Assembly (NCBI GenBank): GCA_045652965.1
Contig: JAZOLI010000092.1
Coordinates: 7,159 to 71,158 of the forward strand
DNA from: Scatosoma sp045652965
GTDB taxonomy: Bacteria > Bacillota > Clostridia > Christensenellales > Borkfalkiaceae
Direction: 5' to 3'
DNA: 64,000 bases
Shown: positions 23,845-32,161 of the stretch, piece by piece
How the letters are laid out: each line of letters begins with the position of its first letter
Numbering within the stretch: position 1 is the stretch's first letter
Made by a program: the position numbers and the translations under genes
The notes under the pieces: model-generated
The model's input: only the letters and a program-made list of their open reading frames with translations
What the model was told of the DNA's origin: nothing
Database searches by the model: none

Positions 23845-24762
23845 ATGGCGAATTTATCGGTGAATATTTGCGGCGTGGAATTGAAAAACCCCGTGATCGC
23901 GGCAAGCGGCACGTTCGGGTTTGGGCGTGAATTTAACGAATTATACGATATCGGCGTGCTTGGCGGCGTGTCCACCAAAGGCTTGACGATGGAGCTTCGC
24001 GCAGGCAACCCCGTGCCGAGAATTGCGGAGAGCCGCGGCGTGATTTTAAACGCGGTGGGCTTGCAAAACCCTGGCGTGGAACATTTCCTTGAAAAGGATT
24101 TAGCATGGCTTAAATCCACGGGCACGTGCGTGATTGCAAACGTGGCAGGCAAAACGCTCGACGATTATTTTGCTATTTGCGAAAAGCTCGATGGCAAGGT
24201 GGATATGATCGAACTCAACATTTCCTGCCCTAACGTCAAAAGCGGCGGCATGGCGTTTGGTATCAAGCCTGCATCGGTGGAAGAAGTGACTTCCGTTTCC
24301 AAAAGCGCGCTCAAGAAAACGCCTTTGATCGTTAAACTTTCCCCCAACGTCGAAAGCATTGCAACGAACGCGGAAGCGGCGGAAAACGGCGGCGCGGATT
24401 GTGTTTCTTTGATCAACACGCTCACGGGCATGGCGATCGACATTGAAAGAAGAAGACCCATCATTGCCAACAACACGGGCGGCGTTTCGGGTGCAGGCGT
24501 GAAACCCATTGCCGTGCGCATGGTCTACGAAGCTTCGCAGGCGGTGAAAATCCCCGTGATTGGTATGGGCGGCATCACTTGCGCAGAAGATGCGATTGAA
24601 TTTTTGATGGCAGGGGCGTGCGCCGTACAAGTGGGAACGGCAAACTTCACCGATCCCTTTGCAATGCCGAAGATCATCAAGGGTTTGAACGATTGGTGCG
24701 ATAAGCACGGCGTTGAAAACGTGAGCGACCTTACAGGCACCTTACAGTTAAACGGAAAATAA
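23845..24762 (+). CDS. pyrD: Dihydroorotate dehydrogenase B, catalytic subunit
   Basis: Oxidises dihydroorotate to orotate with FMN in a TIM barrel. 305 residues: KNPVIAASGTFGFG near the start, ELNISCPNVKSGG with the catalytic cysteine (about 123-135), NTGGVSGAG, and IPVIGMGGI near the FMN phosphate site. The cysteine base and the partner pyrK make it the NAD-linked type 1B enzyme of anaerobic and Gram-positive bacteria. AGGAAAAAG precedes the start. Confidence 0.95.
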   Translation: MANLSVNICGVELKNPVIAASGTFGFGREFNELYDIGVLGGVSTKGLTMELRAGNPVPRIAESRGVILNAVGLQNPGVEHFLEKDLAWLKSTGTCVIANVAGKTLDDYFAICEKLDGKVDMIELNISCPNVKSGGMAFGIKPASVEEVTSVSKSALKKTPLIVKLSPNVESIATNAEAAENGGADCVSLINTLTGMAIDIERRRPIIANNTGGVSGAGVKPIAVRMVYEASQAVKIPVIGMGGITCAEDAIEFLMAGACAVQVGTANFTDPFAMPKIIKGLNDWCDKHGVENVSDLTGTLQLNGK

Positions 24763-24776
24763 TTAGGAGAAAGATT

Positions 24777-25442
24777 ATGGAATATACGTACAAACAGGAA
24801 TTTATCAGATTTATGGTATCCAACGGCGTGCTCAAATTTGGCGAGTTTACGCTCAAAAGCGGAAGAAAAGCTCCCTATTTTATCAACACGGGGAACTATA
24901 AAACGGGCAAACAGCTTGCAAAACTTGGCGAGTATTACGCGGCTTGCATCCAAGAAAACAAGCTGGAAGCGGACACGCTCGTAGGGCCTGCGTATAAAGG
25001 CATTCCCCTTTCCGTTGCAACGGCGATTGCTATGTATCATGGTTATGAAAAGGAAATCAACTATTGTTTCGATAGAAAGGAAGTGAAAGACCACGGCGAA
25101 GGTGGGCTTTTCGTAGGCAAAGAGCTTCAAGACGGTGAAAAGGTGATCATCATCGAAGACGTGATGACGTCGGGAAAGGCGCTTCGCGAAATTTTGCCCA
25201 AACTCCAAGCTGCGGCAAACGTGGAAATCGTGGGCATGATCATTTCCGTAGATCGCAGAGAAAAGGCGCTTGATAGCGAGCTTTCCGCTGTTGCCGAAGC
25301 GAAAAAACAATTCGGCGTGGACGTTTATTCGGTTGTGACGATGGACGATATCATCGCGGCGATTGAAGACGGCGTAATCGACGGCAAGGAACACCTTTCC
25401 GCGATGTATAAATATCGCAACACCTACGGCGCGAGCCTGTAA
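24777..25442 (+). CDS. pyrE: Orotate phosphoribosyltransferase
   Basis: Transfers the phosphoribosyl group of PRPP to orotate, giving OMP. 221 residues, normal length. LKSGRKAPYFINTGNY (about 24-39) is the orotate-binding signature and VIIIEDVMTSGKA (about 123-135) the PRPP loop. It is the last gene of the operon, closing the set from carbamoyl phosphate to UMP; carbamoyl-phosphate synthase genes are not in the window. No clear terminator follows within the 160-bp gap to trpS. Confidence 0.95.
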   Translation: MEYTYKQEFIRFMVSNGVLKFGEFTLKSGRKAPYFINTGNYKTGKQLAKLGEYYAACIQENKLEADTLVGPAYKGIPLSVATAIAMYHGYEKEINYCFDRKEVKDHGEGGLFVGKELQDGEKVIIIEDVMTSGKALREILPKLQAAANVEIVGMIISVDRREKALDSELSAVAEAKKQFGVDVYSVVTMDDIIAAIEDGVIDGKEHLSAMYKYRNTYGASL

Positions 25443-25573
25443 ATGCGTTTTTCGCCCCAAACGGGCGCGGACGGACGGTTTTTATAAGCTTGCATATTGC
25501 GCGTTTCAAAAGCAAGGGCGGCGATTGCGCAAGCAAAACAAAACGCCACAACGGCTAAAAATATACGTTTCAT
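25424..25573 (-). CDS. Possible small membrane protein, 49 residues
   Basis: An ORF on the opposite strand in the pyrE-trpS gap. It starts MKRIFLAVVAFCFACAIAAL, a typical short signal-anchor, followed by a 29-residue polar tail. The start is seven bases past a CATACT box on the minus strand, so it could be leaderless, but the -35 region is poor. It overlaps the last 19 bp of pyrE. It is included because it fills the only gap there; it may not be real. Confidence 0.33.
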   Translation of the reverse strand: MKRIFLAVVAFCFACAIAALAFETRNMQAYKNRPSAPVWGEKRIYRLAP

Positions 25574-25603
25574 AAAAACAGTATGCGTTAAAATGGAGAA
25601 ATT

Positions 25604-26647
25604 ATGAAAAACATTATTCTTACGGGCGATCGCCCTACGGGGAAATTGCATATCGGGCACTACGTGGGCTCGTTAAAGCGCCGCGTGGAGTTGCAAAACA
25701 GTGGTAAATTTGACGAAATTTACGTGATGATTGCCGATGCGCAAGCGCTCACCGACAATTTTGACAACCCCGATAAGGTGCGCGCGAATATCACGGAAGT
25801 TGCGCTTGATTATCTTGCGTGTGGGCTCGATCCGAAAAAATCAACGATTTTCGTGCAATCGCATATCGAACAACTCACGGAACTTACCTTCTATTATATG
25901 AATTTAGTCACGCTCGCGCGGCTCGAGAGAAACCCGACGGTGAAAGCGGAAATAAAGCAAAAGAATTTTGAACATTCGTTGCCCATGGGCTTTTTAACAT
26001 ATCCCGTGTCGCAAACGGCGGATATCACGGCGTTTAAAGCGAACGTCGTGCCTGTGGGCGAAGATCAACTTCCCATGCTTGAACAGGCGCGCGAGATCGT
26101 GCGTAGCTTTAACGGGTTATACGGCGAAACGCTCGTAGAGCCCAAAGCCGTGCTTCCCGACAACAAATCGTGTTTGCGTTTGCCTGGCACGGACGGCATG
26201 GCAAAGATGAGCAAATCGCTTGGGAATTGTATCTACCTTTCCGATAGCGCCGACGAAATCAAGCGCAAAGTGATGGGTATGTACACCGATCCTAACCATA
26301 TCATGGTTTCCGATCCCGGCGACACGAAGAACAACCCCACGTTTATTTATTTGGATGCGTTTTCTTCGAAAGAGCATTTTGAAAGATATTTACCCGAATA
26401 TGCGAATTTGGATGAGCTCAAAGCGCATTACCAGCGCGGCGGGTTGGGCGATATGAAAGTGAAGAAATTCCTAAACGCCGTGATGCAGGAAACGTTAGAG
26501 CCGATCAGGTTGCGTAGAGAAGAGCTTGCAAAGGATATACCTGCCGTTTGGGCGATGCTCAAAACGGGAAGCGAAAAGGCAAGAGAAGTTGCCGCGCAAA
26601 CGCTTAGCGAAGTGAAACGGGCGATGAAAATCAATTATTTTGAATAA
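25604..26647 (+). CDS. trpS: Tryptophan-tRNA ligase
   Basis: Charges tRNA-Trp. 347 residues, a class I synthetase with the HIGH-type PTGKLHIGHYVGS (about 10-22) and KMSKSLGN (about 203-210) ATP-binding signatures. GEDQLPMLEQAREI lies in the dimer and tryptophan region. GGAG lies seven bases before the start. No T-box leader is visible in the short upstream gap (about 160 bp, no specifier stem or T-box sequence). It ends at a strong terminator shared with the convergent M18 peptidase gene. Confidence 0.95.
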   Translation: MKNIILTGDRPTGKLHIGHYVGSLKRRVELQNSGKFDEIYVMIADAQALTDNFDNPDKVRANITEVALDYLACGLDPKKSTIFVQSHIEQLTELTFYYMNLVTLARLERNPTVKAEIKQKNFEHSLPMGFLTYPVSQTADITAFKANVVPVGEDQLPMLEQAREIVRSFNGLYGETLVEPKAVLPDNKSCLRLPGTDGMAKMSKSLGNCIYLSDSADEIKRKVMGMYTDPNHIMVSDPGDTKNNPTFIYLDAFSSKEHFERYLPEYANLDELKAHYQRGGLGDMKVKKFLNAVMQETLEPIRLRREELAKDIPAVWAMLKTGSEKAREVAAQTLSEVKRAMKINYFE

Positions 26648-26654
26648 GAAAAAA

Positions 26655-26690
26655 CGCGGACTGTTTGAAAACAGTCCGCGAAATTTTTTT
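26655..26690 (+). terminator. Terminator between trpS and the M18 aminopeptidase gene
   Basis: CGCGGACTGT and ACAGTCCGCG, a perfect 10-bp stem, then AAATTTTTTTTT; A-rich on the other side, so it may work both ways. Confidence 0.9.
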
Positions 26691-26704
26691 TTGTTTTGGT
26701 TTTG

Positions 26705-27985
26705 TTACGCGATGGTAAAGCCGTCCTTTTCTGCGATAAAATCGGAAGAATAGAACGCCGTCAAGCCGCTTACAAGCTCCGCATAATCGGAAGAAGCAAA
26801 ACATTCGCAAGCGGAATGCATAGCAAGTTGCGCAAGCCCGATGTCCGCGCCTGCAATCCCTAAACGCGTTAAAGCGGAAACGCCGAGCGTTGAGCCGCTG
26901 CGCACGTCCGAGCGGTTGAAAAAGTTTTGATAGGAAACGCCTGCCTTTTCAAACACCCTTTTCACCACGGCGGAAGAGATGGCGTCCGTCACGTATGCGC
27001 CGCAAGCGTGCGATTTAATCACCACGCCGCCGCCAAGCAACGTCTTGTTGGTGGGATCGCTCTTTTCGGGGTGGTTGGGATGCAACGCATGCGCGTTATC
27101 CACCGAAAGGAAGAAAGAAGTTGCGAGCGCTTTGTAAAATTCGTTGTCGTCGAAGTGGAATGCATAAGCAATGCGACGGAGCACGTTTTCAAGGAAATCG
27201 CCACCTGCGCCTTGCGTGGAATGGCTGCCGATTTCTTCGTGATGCATAAGCGCCGCCACGCAAACGCCGTTGCCATCCGCTTTGTTTTCAAGCGCTTCCA
27301 AGCTCGCGAAAACGCTCGTTAAGTTGTCGATACGGGGGGAAGAGAGAAACTCGTCGTTGACGCCGAACGTGTAAGGTTTTTCCGCGTTTACGACAAATAA
27401 ATCGTGAGAGAGTACGCGCGTTTCACCTGCGATTTTTTCCAGCCATTCACCTTCGCTGCCGGCAAGCGACAAAAGGGGCAAAAGGTCGATTTGCGCGTTC
27501 ACGGCAAAGCCTTCGTTTACGCCACGGTTTTGGTGCACGGCAAGCGATGGAATGCATACGTTAAAAGGCGATTCCACGATTTGCGCGAACACTTTGTCTC
27601 CGTCCTGTTTCACCACTCTACCTGCAATTTTCAAAGGGCGGTCGAAGAAAGAATACCAAACGCCGCCGCCATAGGGCTCTACGTTCAAAACGGCGCAGTT
27701 TTCCGTTTTTTTCACCGGATTTTCCTTAAGTTTGAGTGCGGGGGAATCAACGTGGGAAGCCACGATTTTATAAGAAAAACGATCAAGCCCACCAACGGTA
27801 AACGCGATCAAGCTCGCGCCGCGTTCTACAAAATATTTCCCACCTTCTAAAAGCTCGAAATCTTCCGTTTCCAAAAGGGGAACGAAGCCGTTTTTCAAAA
27901 GCTCGTCGCGCGCGTTTTCCTTTGCGTGATAAGCTGTGAGTGAATTTTCCAAAAAGCTAGTTAAACGTTGCATTTTTTCCGTCAT
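26705..27985 (-). CDS. M18-family aminopeptidase
   Basis: A cytoplasmic zinc aminopeptidase of 426 residues, expected to remove acidic or other amino-terminal residues from peptides. Metal-site segments in order: KIVASHVDSPALKLKENP (about 80-97), MHHEEIGSHST (about 250) and SVDNAHALHPNHPEK (about 295), ending with MHSACE. The first 49 codons of the open frame lack family similarity; ATG 27985 has a GAGGTG ribosome site. Its promoter reads TTGTCA-17-TAGAAT at 28033-28005 on the minus strand. Confidence 0.9.
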   Translation of the reverse strand: MTEKMQRLTSFLENSLTAYHAKENARDELLKNGFVPLLETEDFELLEGGKYFVERGASLIAFTVGGLDRFSYKIVASHVDSPALKLKENPVKKTENCAVLNVEPYGGGVWYSFFDRPLKIAGRVVKQDGDKVFAQIVESPFNVCIPSLAVHQNRGVNEGFAVNAQIDLLPLLSLAGSEGEWLEKIAGETRVLSHDLFVVNAEKPYTFGVNDEFLSSPRIDNLTSVFASLEALENKADGNGVCVAALMHHEEIGSHSTQGAGGDFLENVLRRIAYAFHFDDNEFYKALATSFFLSVDNAHALHPNHPEKSDPTNKTLLGGGVVIKSHACGAYVTDAISSAVVKRVFEKAGVSYQNFFNRSDVRSGSTLGVSALTRLGIAGADIGLAQLAMHSACECFASSDYAELVSGLTAFYSSDFIAEKDGFTIA

Positions 27986-28004
27986 AATTTTACACCTCGC
28001 TTCT

Positions 28005-28033
28005 ATTCTATCATTTTTTTTATGCTTTGACAA
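28005..28033 (-). promoter_or_regulatory. Promoter of the M18 aminopeptidase gene
   Basis: TTGTCA (28033-28028), 17 bp, TAGAAT (28010-28005) on the minus strand. Confidence 0.6.
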
Positions 28034-28117
28034 GTGTTTTCGACAAGTTTCGTTTGGCAAAAACAAATGAAAAAATGAAAATATACTGAAAATAAAAGGA
28101 AGGCGATAATTTTCCAC

Positions 28118-28145
28118 TTGACAAAAGCGCAAAATCGCGTATAAT
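28118..28145 (+). promoter_or_regulatory. Promoter of the MacB-type transporter gene
   Basis: TTGACA (28118-28123), 16 bp, TATAAT (28140-28145), leader about 50 nt. Confidence 0.7.
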
Positions 28146-28201
28146 TATATTTGAGAAATTATAGATAAAATTAAGCGAAAAAGTATCGGGAGAAAGAACG
28201 T

Positions 28202-31099
28202 ATGTTGCAACTTAAAAACGTTAAAAAAGATTACGTGACGGCAGGGAACGTCGTGCAAGCGCTCCGCGGCGTGTCACTTAGATTTCGCAAAAACGAGTTT
28301 GTGTCCATTCTCGGCGCATCCGGTTGCGGAAAAACCACCCTTTTGAACATTATCGGCGGCTTGGATCATTATACGTCGGGCGATCTTGTCATTTGTGGCA
28401 AATCCACCAAAGATTATAAGGATCACGATTGGGACGTTTATAGAAATCACCGCATTGGGTTCGTGTTTCAATCGTATAATTTAATTCCCCACCAAACGGT
28501 GCTTACGAACGTGGAGCTTGCGCTCACGATTGCAGGCGTTTCCAAACGAGAAAGAAGACGTAGAGCGACGGAAGCACTTATCAAAGTGGGGCTTAAAAGC
28601 GAACTCCACAAACGCCCTAACCAACTTTCGGGTGGACAAATGCAACGTGTGGCAATTGCTCGTGCGCTTGTAAACAACCCCGAAATTTTGCTTGCTGACG
28701 AGCCTACGGGCGCGCTCGACACGACGACAAGCGTGCAAATCATGGAGCTTATCCGTGAAATCGCAGGTGAGCGGCTCGTGATTATGGTCACGCACAACCC
28801 CGAACTTGCGGAAGAATATTCTTCGCGTATCGTGCGCCTTCAAGATGGTTTGCTCGTTTCTGATTCTAACCCTTATAACGGGATTGAAGAGTTGGACGGC
28901 GACGAGCGAGCTTTCAACCCTAAGGTAAATTATCAAGACGTGGAAGTGAATTGCCCCAAATGCGGTACTCGTTTATTCCTTTGCGGCGTGCACCCCATGC
29001 GCGGTTCGAAAGCGACTTGTCCCATTTGTGATGAAAATTTTAGCCTGAAACCAAAGCCTAAAATGGTAGAAAAGCCTGCACCTACGATTGAGCCTAAAAA
29101 ATCGAGAAAGGAACGCAAAAAAGAAGCAAAGCGCAAGAAAAAAGAAAACGCTTCCATGTCGTATGCAACGTCGCTCGGGCTTTCCGCTCGCAATTTGGCA
29201 ACCAAAAAAGGCAGAACGGCGGTCACGTCGGTGGCAGGAAGCATCGGTATCATCAGCGTATGCTTGGTGCTTGCGCTCTCCAACGGCTTTAACGGATATA
29301 TCAAAAAAACGCAGGAAGATATGCTCTCTTCCTATCCCCTTGAAATCACCGAAACTACGCTCAACGTGGAAGCGATTATGTCGGGTATGACCGCCGCAAC
29401 CGATTTGCCCGATTTGGACAAAATCAAAGATCGCGTCTACGTCAACTCGTTTTTGACGAATATCGCGCAGGGCATGACGGTGACGAACAATCTTTCCGAT
29501 GACTATATCGAATATTTGGAAAGCATGGACGAAAGCTTATATACGGCGATCGTATACGGCACGGGCATGTCCTTATCCAACAACCTTTACACGCAAGTGC
29601 AGGTGGAAGAAAACGGAAAGACGGTGGAAAAGGTAATGTCCCTTTCCGAGCTTAAATCCTATTACACTTTCCAACTTACCCAGCAGGAAGAAAAGTATGC
29701 TAGCCTTGCTTATCTTGTCGATTATCTGGGTAGTGTTTATGGCAAAATGCCCGGCACGACGGATGTAAGCAGCGATAAATTTGGCGATTACGTGCTCTCT
29801 CAATACGACGTAATTGAAGGGGATTTCCCAAAAGAAGCAAACGAAGCGGTGCTAGTTGTGGGAAGCAACAACGACGTGACCGATTTGACGCTTGCACAGC
29901 TTGGCTTTATCGGTGAAAAGGAATTTTTAGCACTCTTCCCGCAGGAAGGCGAAGACGTTGGCGATAGCAAAGATTATGAAACCATGATCGGCTTTAACAA
30001 GATTGTTGGCAAAAAGTTTATGCTCAATTATAACGACGCTATTTACACGCCTTCTGATGATAGCTCCGCTTATTTATACGATTATCAAAAATCGAGAACG
30101 GAGATTGGAAAGGATGGGGAAGATGGCAAGCTTATCACCATTTCGGGCATCTTGCGTTTGAAAGACGGATATAACTACGGATGCCTTACAAGCGGTTTAT
30201 ATTTGACGGAACAGGTATGCAATGAATATTTAGAAGTGAATATGAAATCCGAGCTTTCCACAACGATTTTAGAGCAATCGGGCAGCGCGAACAAGTTTGG
30301 CACGCTCGTGCAAGAGCTTGCTTCGCTTACCCAAGGCTCGCCAGAATATATGCAAAAGATCATGGAGCTTATGAGCTTTTTGAAAACGTGTAAGCCTGCC
30401 GCGGAAAATTTGTTGGAATATTATATCGCAGGAGATGCTATGGCAGGAGATGAAAGCGGCAACATGGCGGATGCGCTTAAAGGATACTATTTCTTATACG
30501 GCGACACGGCGATACGCGCGGTTGGCGGCAAAGATACCGTCAATTCCATTCAAATTTACACCGACGATTTCGATTCCAAAGAGCAAATCCTTTTATGGCT
30601 GGATACGTGGAACGACGAACACGAAACGGGCGATCAAGTGAAATATACCGACACGGTTGGCATGATGATGACGATGGTGGAAACGATTTTGAACGCGATC
30701 ACCTACGTGCTCGTGGCGTTCACGGCAATCTCGCTCGTCGTGTCGTCGGTTATGATCGGGATCATCACTTACGTATCGGTGGTGGAGAGAACGAAAGAAA
30801 TTGGTGTGCTTCGCTCGCTTGGCGCAAGAAAGAAAGATATTAAAAACCTTTTCAATGCCGAAACGTTTATCATCGGGCTTTCTTCGGGTGTGTTCGGCGT
30901 TGTGGTGACGTATGCGCTTCAATTTGCGGTCAATGCAATCTTGGGCACGCTTACGGGCATTTCTACGCTCGCCGCGCTTCCCATCACTTCGGCGCTTATT
31001 ATGGTTGCCGTGAGCATTGTCTTAACGCTCATCAGCGGTTTGATCCCTGCTTCGGCAGCGGCTAAGAAAGATCCTGTGATTGCGCTTCGCACCGAATAA
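28202..31099 (+). CDS. MacB-type ABC transporter, ATPase and FtsX-type permease fused, with zinc-ribbon linker
   Basis: 965 residues. ATPase (about 1-235): GASGCGKTT, LSGGQMQRVAIARAL and LLADEPTGALD. A linker at about 245-330 carries CPKCG and CPICD, a C-x2-C pair set forming a small zinc ribbon, followed by a lysine-rich stretch. Then the permease: a first membrane helix (about 345-365), a large extracytoplasmic domain of about 450 residues, and three terminal helices (from about 825) with the FtsX signature ERTKEIGVLRSLGA. Such type VII ABC systems act as mechanotransmitters for lipoprotein or peptide export rather than simple pumps. The zinc ribbon between ATPase and permease is unusual. 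Confidence 0.88.
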   Translation: MLQLKNVKKDYVTAGNVVQALRGVSLRFRKNEFVSILGASGCGKTTLLNIIGGLDHYTSGDLVICGKSTKDYKDHDWDVYRNHRIGFVFQSYNLIPHQTVLTNVELALTIAGVSKRERRRRATEALIKVGLKSELHKRPNQLSGGQMQRVAIARALVNNPEILLADEPTGALDTTTSVQIMELIREIAGERLVIMVTHNPELAEEYSSRIVRLQDGLLVSDSNPYNGIEELDGDERAFNPKVNYQDVEVNCPKCGTRLFLCGVHPMRGSKATCPICDENFSLKPKPKMVEKPAPTIEPKKSRKERKKEAKRKKKENASMSYATSLGLSARNLATKKGRTAVTSVAGSIGIISVCLVLALSNGFNGYIKKTQEDMLSSYPLEITETTLNVEAIMSGMTAATDLPDLDKIKDRVYVNSFLTNIAQGMTVTNNLSDDYIEYLESMDESLYTAIVYGTGMSLSNNLYTQVQVEENGKTVEKVMSLSELKSYYTFQLTQQEEKYASLAYLVDYLGSVYGKMPGTTDVSSDKFGDYVLSQYDVIEGDFPKEANEAVLVVGSNNDVTDLTLAQLGFIGEKEFLALFPQEGEDVGDSKDYETMIGFNKIVGKKFMLNYNDAIYTPSDDSSAYLYDYQKSRTEIGKDGEDGKLITISGILRLKDGYNYGCLTSGLYLTEQVCNEYLEVNMKSELSTTILEQSGSANKFGTLVQELASLTQGSPEYMQKIMELMSFLKTCKPAAENLLEYYIAGDAMAGDESGNMADALKGYYFLYGDTAIRAVGGKDTVNSIQIYTDDFDSKEQILLWLDTWNDEHETGDQVKYTDTVGMMMTMVETILNAITYVLVAFTAISLVVSSVMIGIITYVSVVERTKEIGVLRSLGARKKDIKNLFNAETFIIGLSSGVFGVVVTYALQFAVNAILGTLTGISTLAALPITSALIMVAVSIVLTLISGLIPASAAAKKDPVIALRTE

Positions 31100-31203
31100 G
31101 CAAAATTCGTATAGCACGGCGTTTTAAGGTATAGAAGAAGAGAATAAATCTCCTCTGCATAAATCCCAAAATGCGAAACATACTGTTTTCAGGAGGGAAA
31201 ATT

Positions 31204-31431
31204 ATGCGAGTGATCAACGTTATCTCTTATATTTTGGTAATCGTCGGTGCGATCAACTGGGGTTTGTTCGGTTTGTTCGATCTCAATCTCGTTTCGCAAG
31301 TGTTTGCGGGTGCGAGAACGGTTGGCTCGATCATCACCTATTCGATTATCGCGCTTGCGGCGCTTTGGCTGATTCTTTCGCCGTTTATCACGGACGGCGT
31401 GCTTTGGCTCAAAAGCAGACGCGCAGAGTAA
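31204..31431 (+). CDS. DUF378 small membrane protein
   Basis: 75 residues with two hydrophobic helices (about 5-30 and 43-65) and the family motif VGAINWGLFGLFDLNLV. CAGGAGGGAAAATT sets the start at 31204 and excludes 11 upstream codons. DUF378 proteins are short membrane proteins of unknown role. It is 104 bp downstream of the ABC transporter gene with no terminator seen between them, so it may be its operon partner. A terminator follows. Confidence 0.85.
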   Translation: MRVINVISYILVIVGAINWGLFGLFDLNLVSQVFAGARTVGSIITYSIIALAALWLILSPFITDGVLWLKSRRAE

Positions 31432-31442
31432 GTAAATGAAAG

Positions 31443-31482
31443 AAAAGCGGATTTTCCTGCAAAAGGAAGTCCGCTTTTTTTT
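31443..31482 (+). terminator. Terminator after the DUF378 gene
   Basis: The arms AAAGCGGA..TTCCT and AGGAA..TCCGCTTT pair with a small internal bulge, then TTTTTTT. Confidence 0.85.
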
Positions 31483-31492
31483 GTTAAGCATA

Positions 31493-31521
31493 TTGACATT
31501 TCACTTTCTATATAGTATAAT
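31493..31521 (+). promoter_or_regulatory. Promoter of lemA-DUF2207
   Basis: TTGACA (31493-31498), 17 bp, TATAAT (31516-31521), start near 31528. Confidence 0.8.
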
Positions 31522-31552
31522 AAGTTTAGAAAAATCTCAAAGGAGAGAAAAA

Positions 31553-32158
31553 ATGATGTTAAACGGATTGCTTATGAGCACAGGCGGTTGGATCGCTATC
31601 GTGGCGGTTATCGTGGTGGTTTTGGCGATTGCCTTGCTCGCTTGGTGGATTGGCACGCGCAACGATTTCGTGCGCCTGAAAAACAAAGTGGAAGAAGCTT
31701 GGGCGACGATCGACGTGTTTTTGAAAAAACGTTATGATTTGATCCCCAACCTTGTGGAAACGGTGAAAGGGTACGCCAAGCACGAAAATGAAACGCTCAA
31801 AGAAGTGGTGGCGGCGAGAAACGTTGCTATGAACGCAAAGACGGCGGCGGAAAAAGTGAACGCGGAAAACGGCTTAACCAATTCCCTTCGCACCTTCTTC
31901 TCAGCAGTTTCTGAAAGCTATCCCGATTTGAAAGCAAATTCTAATTTCTTGGATTTGCAAAATCAACTCAAATCGATTGAAAGCGAACTTGAAAGCTCCC
32001 GTCGCTATTATAACGGCGTTGTTAAAACGTTCAACACTAAGCTTGAAATTTTCCCTGCGAATATCGTGGGTAGCCGCATGGGTGAAGATTATAAAAAGCG
32101 TCCCTATTTCGAGCTGGATAGCGCGGAAGAGAGAAAGAACGTGAAAGTTCAGTTTTAA
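31553..32158 (+). CDS. LemA-family protein
   Basis: 201 residues: an amino-terminal membrane helix (about 12-35) then the LemA helical bundle with VEEAWATIDVFLKKRYDLIP (about 48-67), NLVETVKGYAKHE and a late FNTKLEIFPANIVG. LemA proteins are membrane-anchored helical proteins often next to DUF2207 partners, as here with a 3-bp gap. The start at 31553 follows AAAGGAGAG; a neighbouring ATG at 31556 is equally possible. Role unknown, perhaps envelope stress or surface assembly. Confidence 0.9.
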   Translation: MMLNGLLMSTGGWIAIVAVIVVVLAIALLAWWIGTRNDFVRLKNKVEEAWATIDVFLKKRYDLIPNLVETVKGYAKHENETLKEVVAARNVAMNAKTAAEKVNAENGLTNSLRTFFSAVSESYPDLKANSNFLDLQNQLKSIESELESSRRYYNGVVKTFNTKLEIFPANIVGSRMGEDYKKRPYFELDSAEERKNVKVQF

Positions 32159-32161
32159 ATC

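Noticed and set aside
24525..25460. 311-residue minus-strand ORF opposite pyrD/pyrE
   Set aside because: Shadow of two clear pyr genes with the same His/Phe-rich antisense composition.
25443..25603. T-box leader for trpS
   Set aside because: Too short, and no specifier stem, conserved T-box sequence or anti-terminator is visible.
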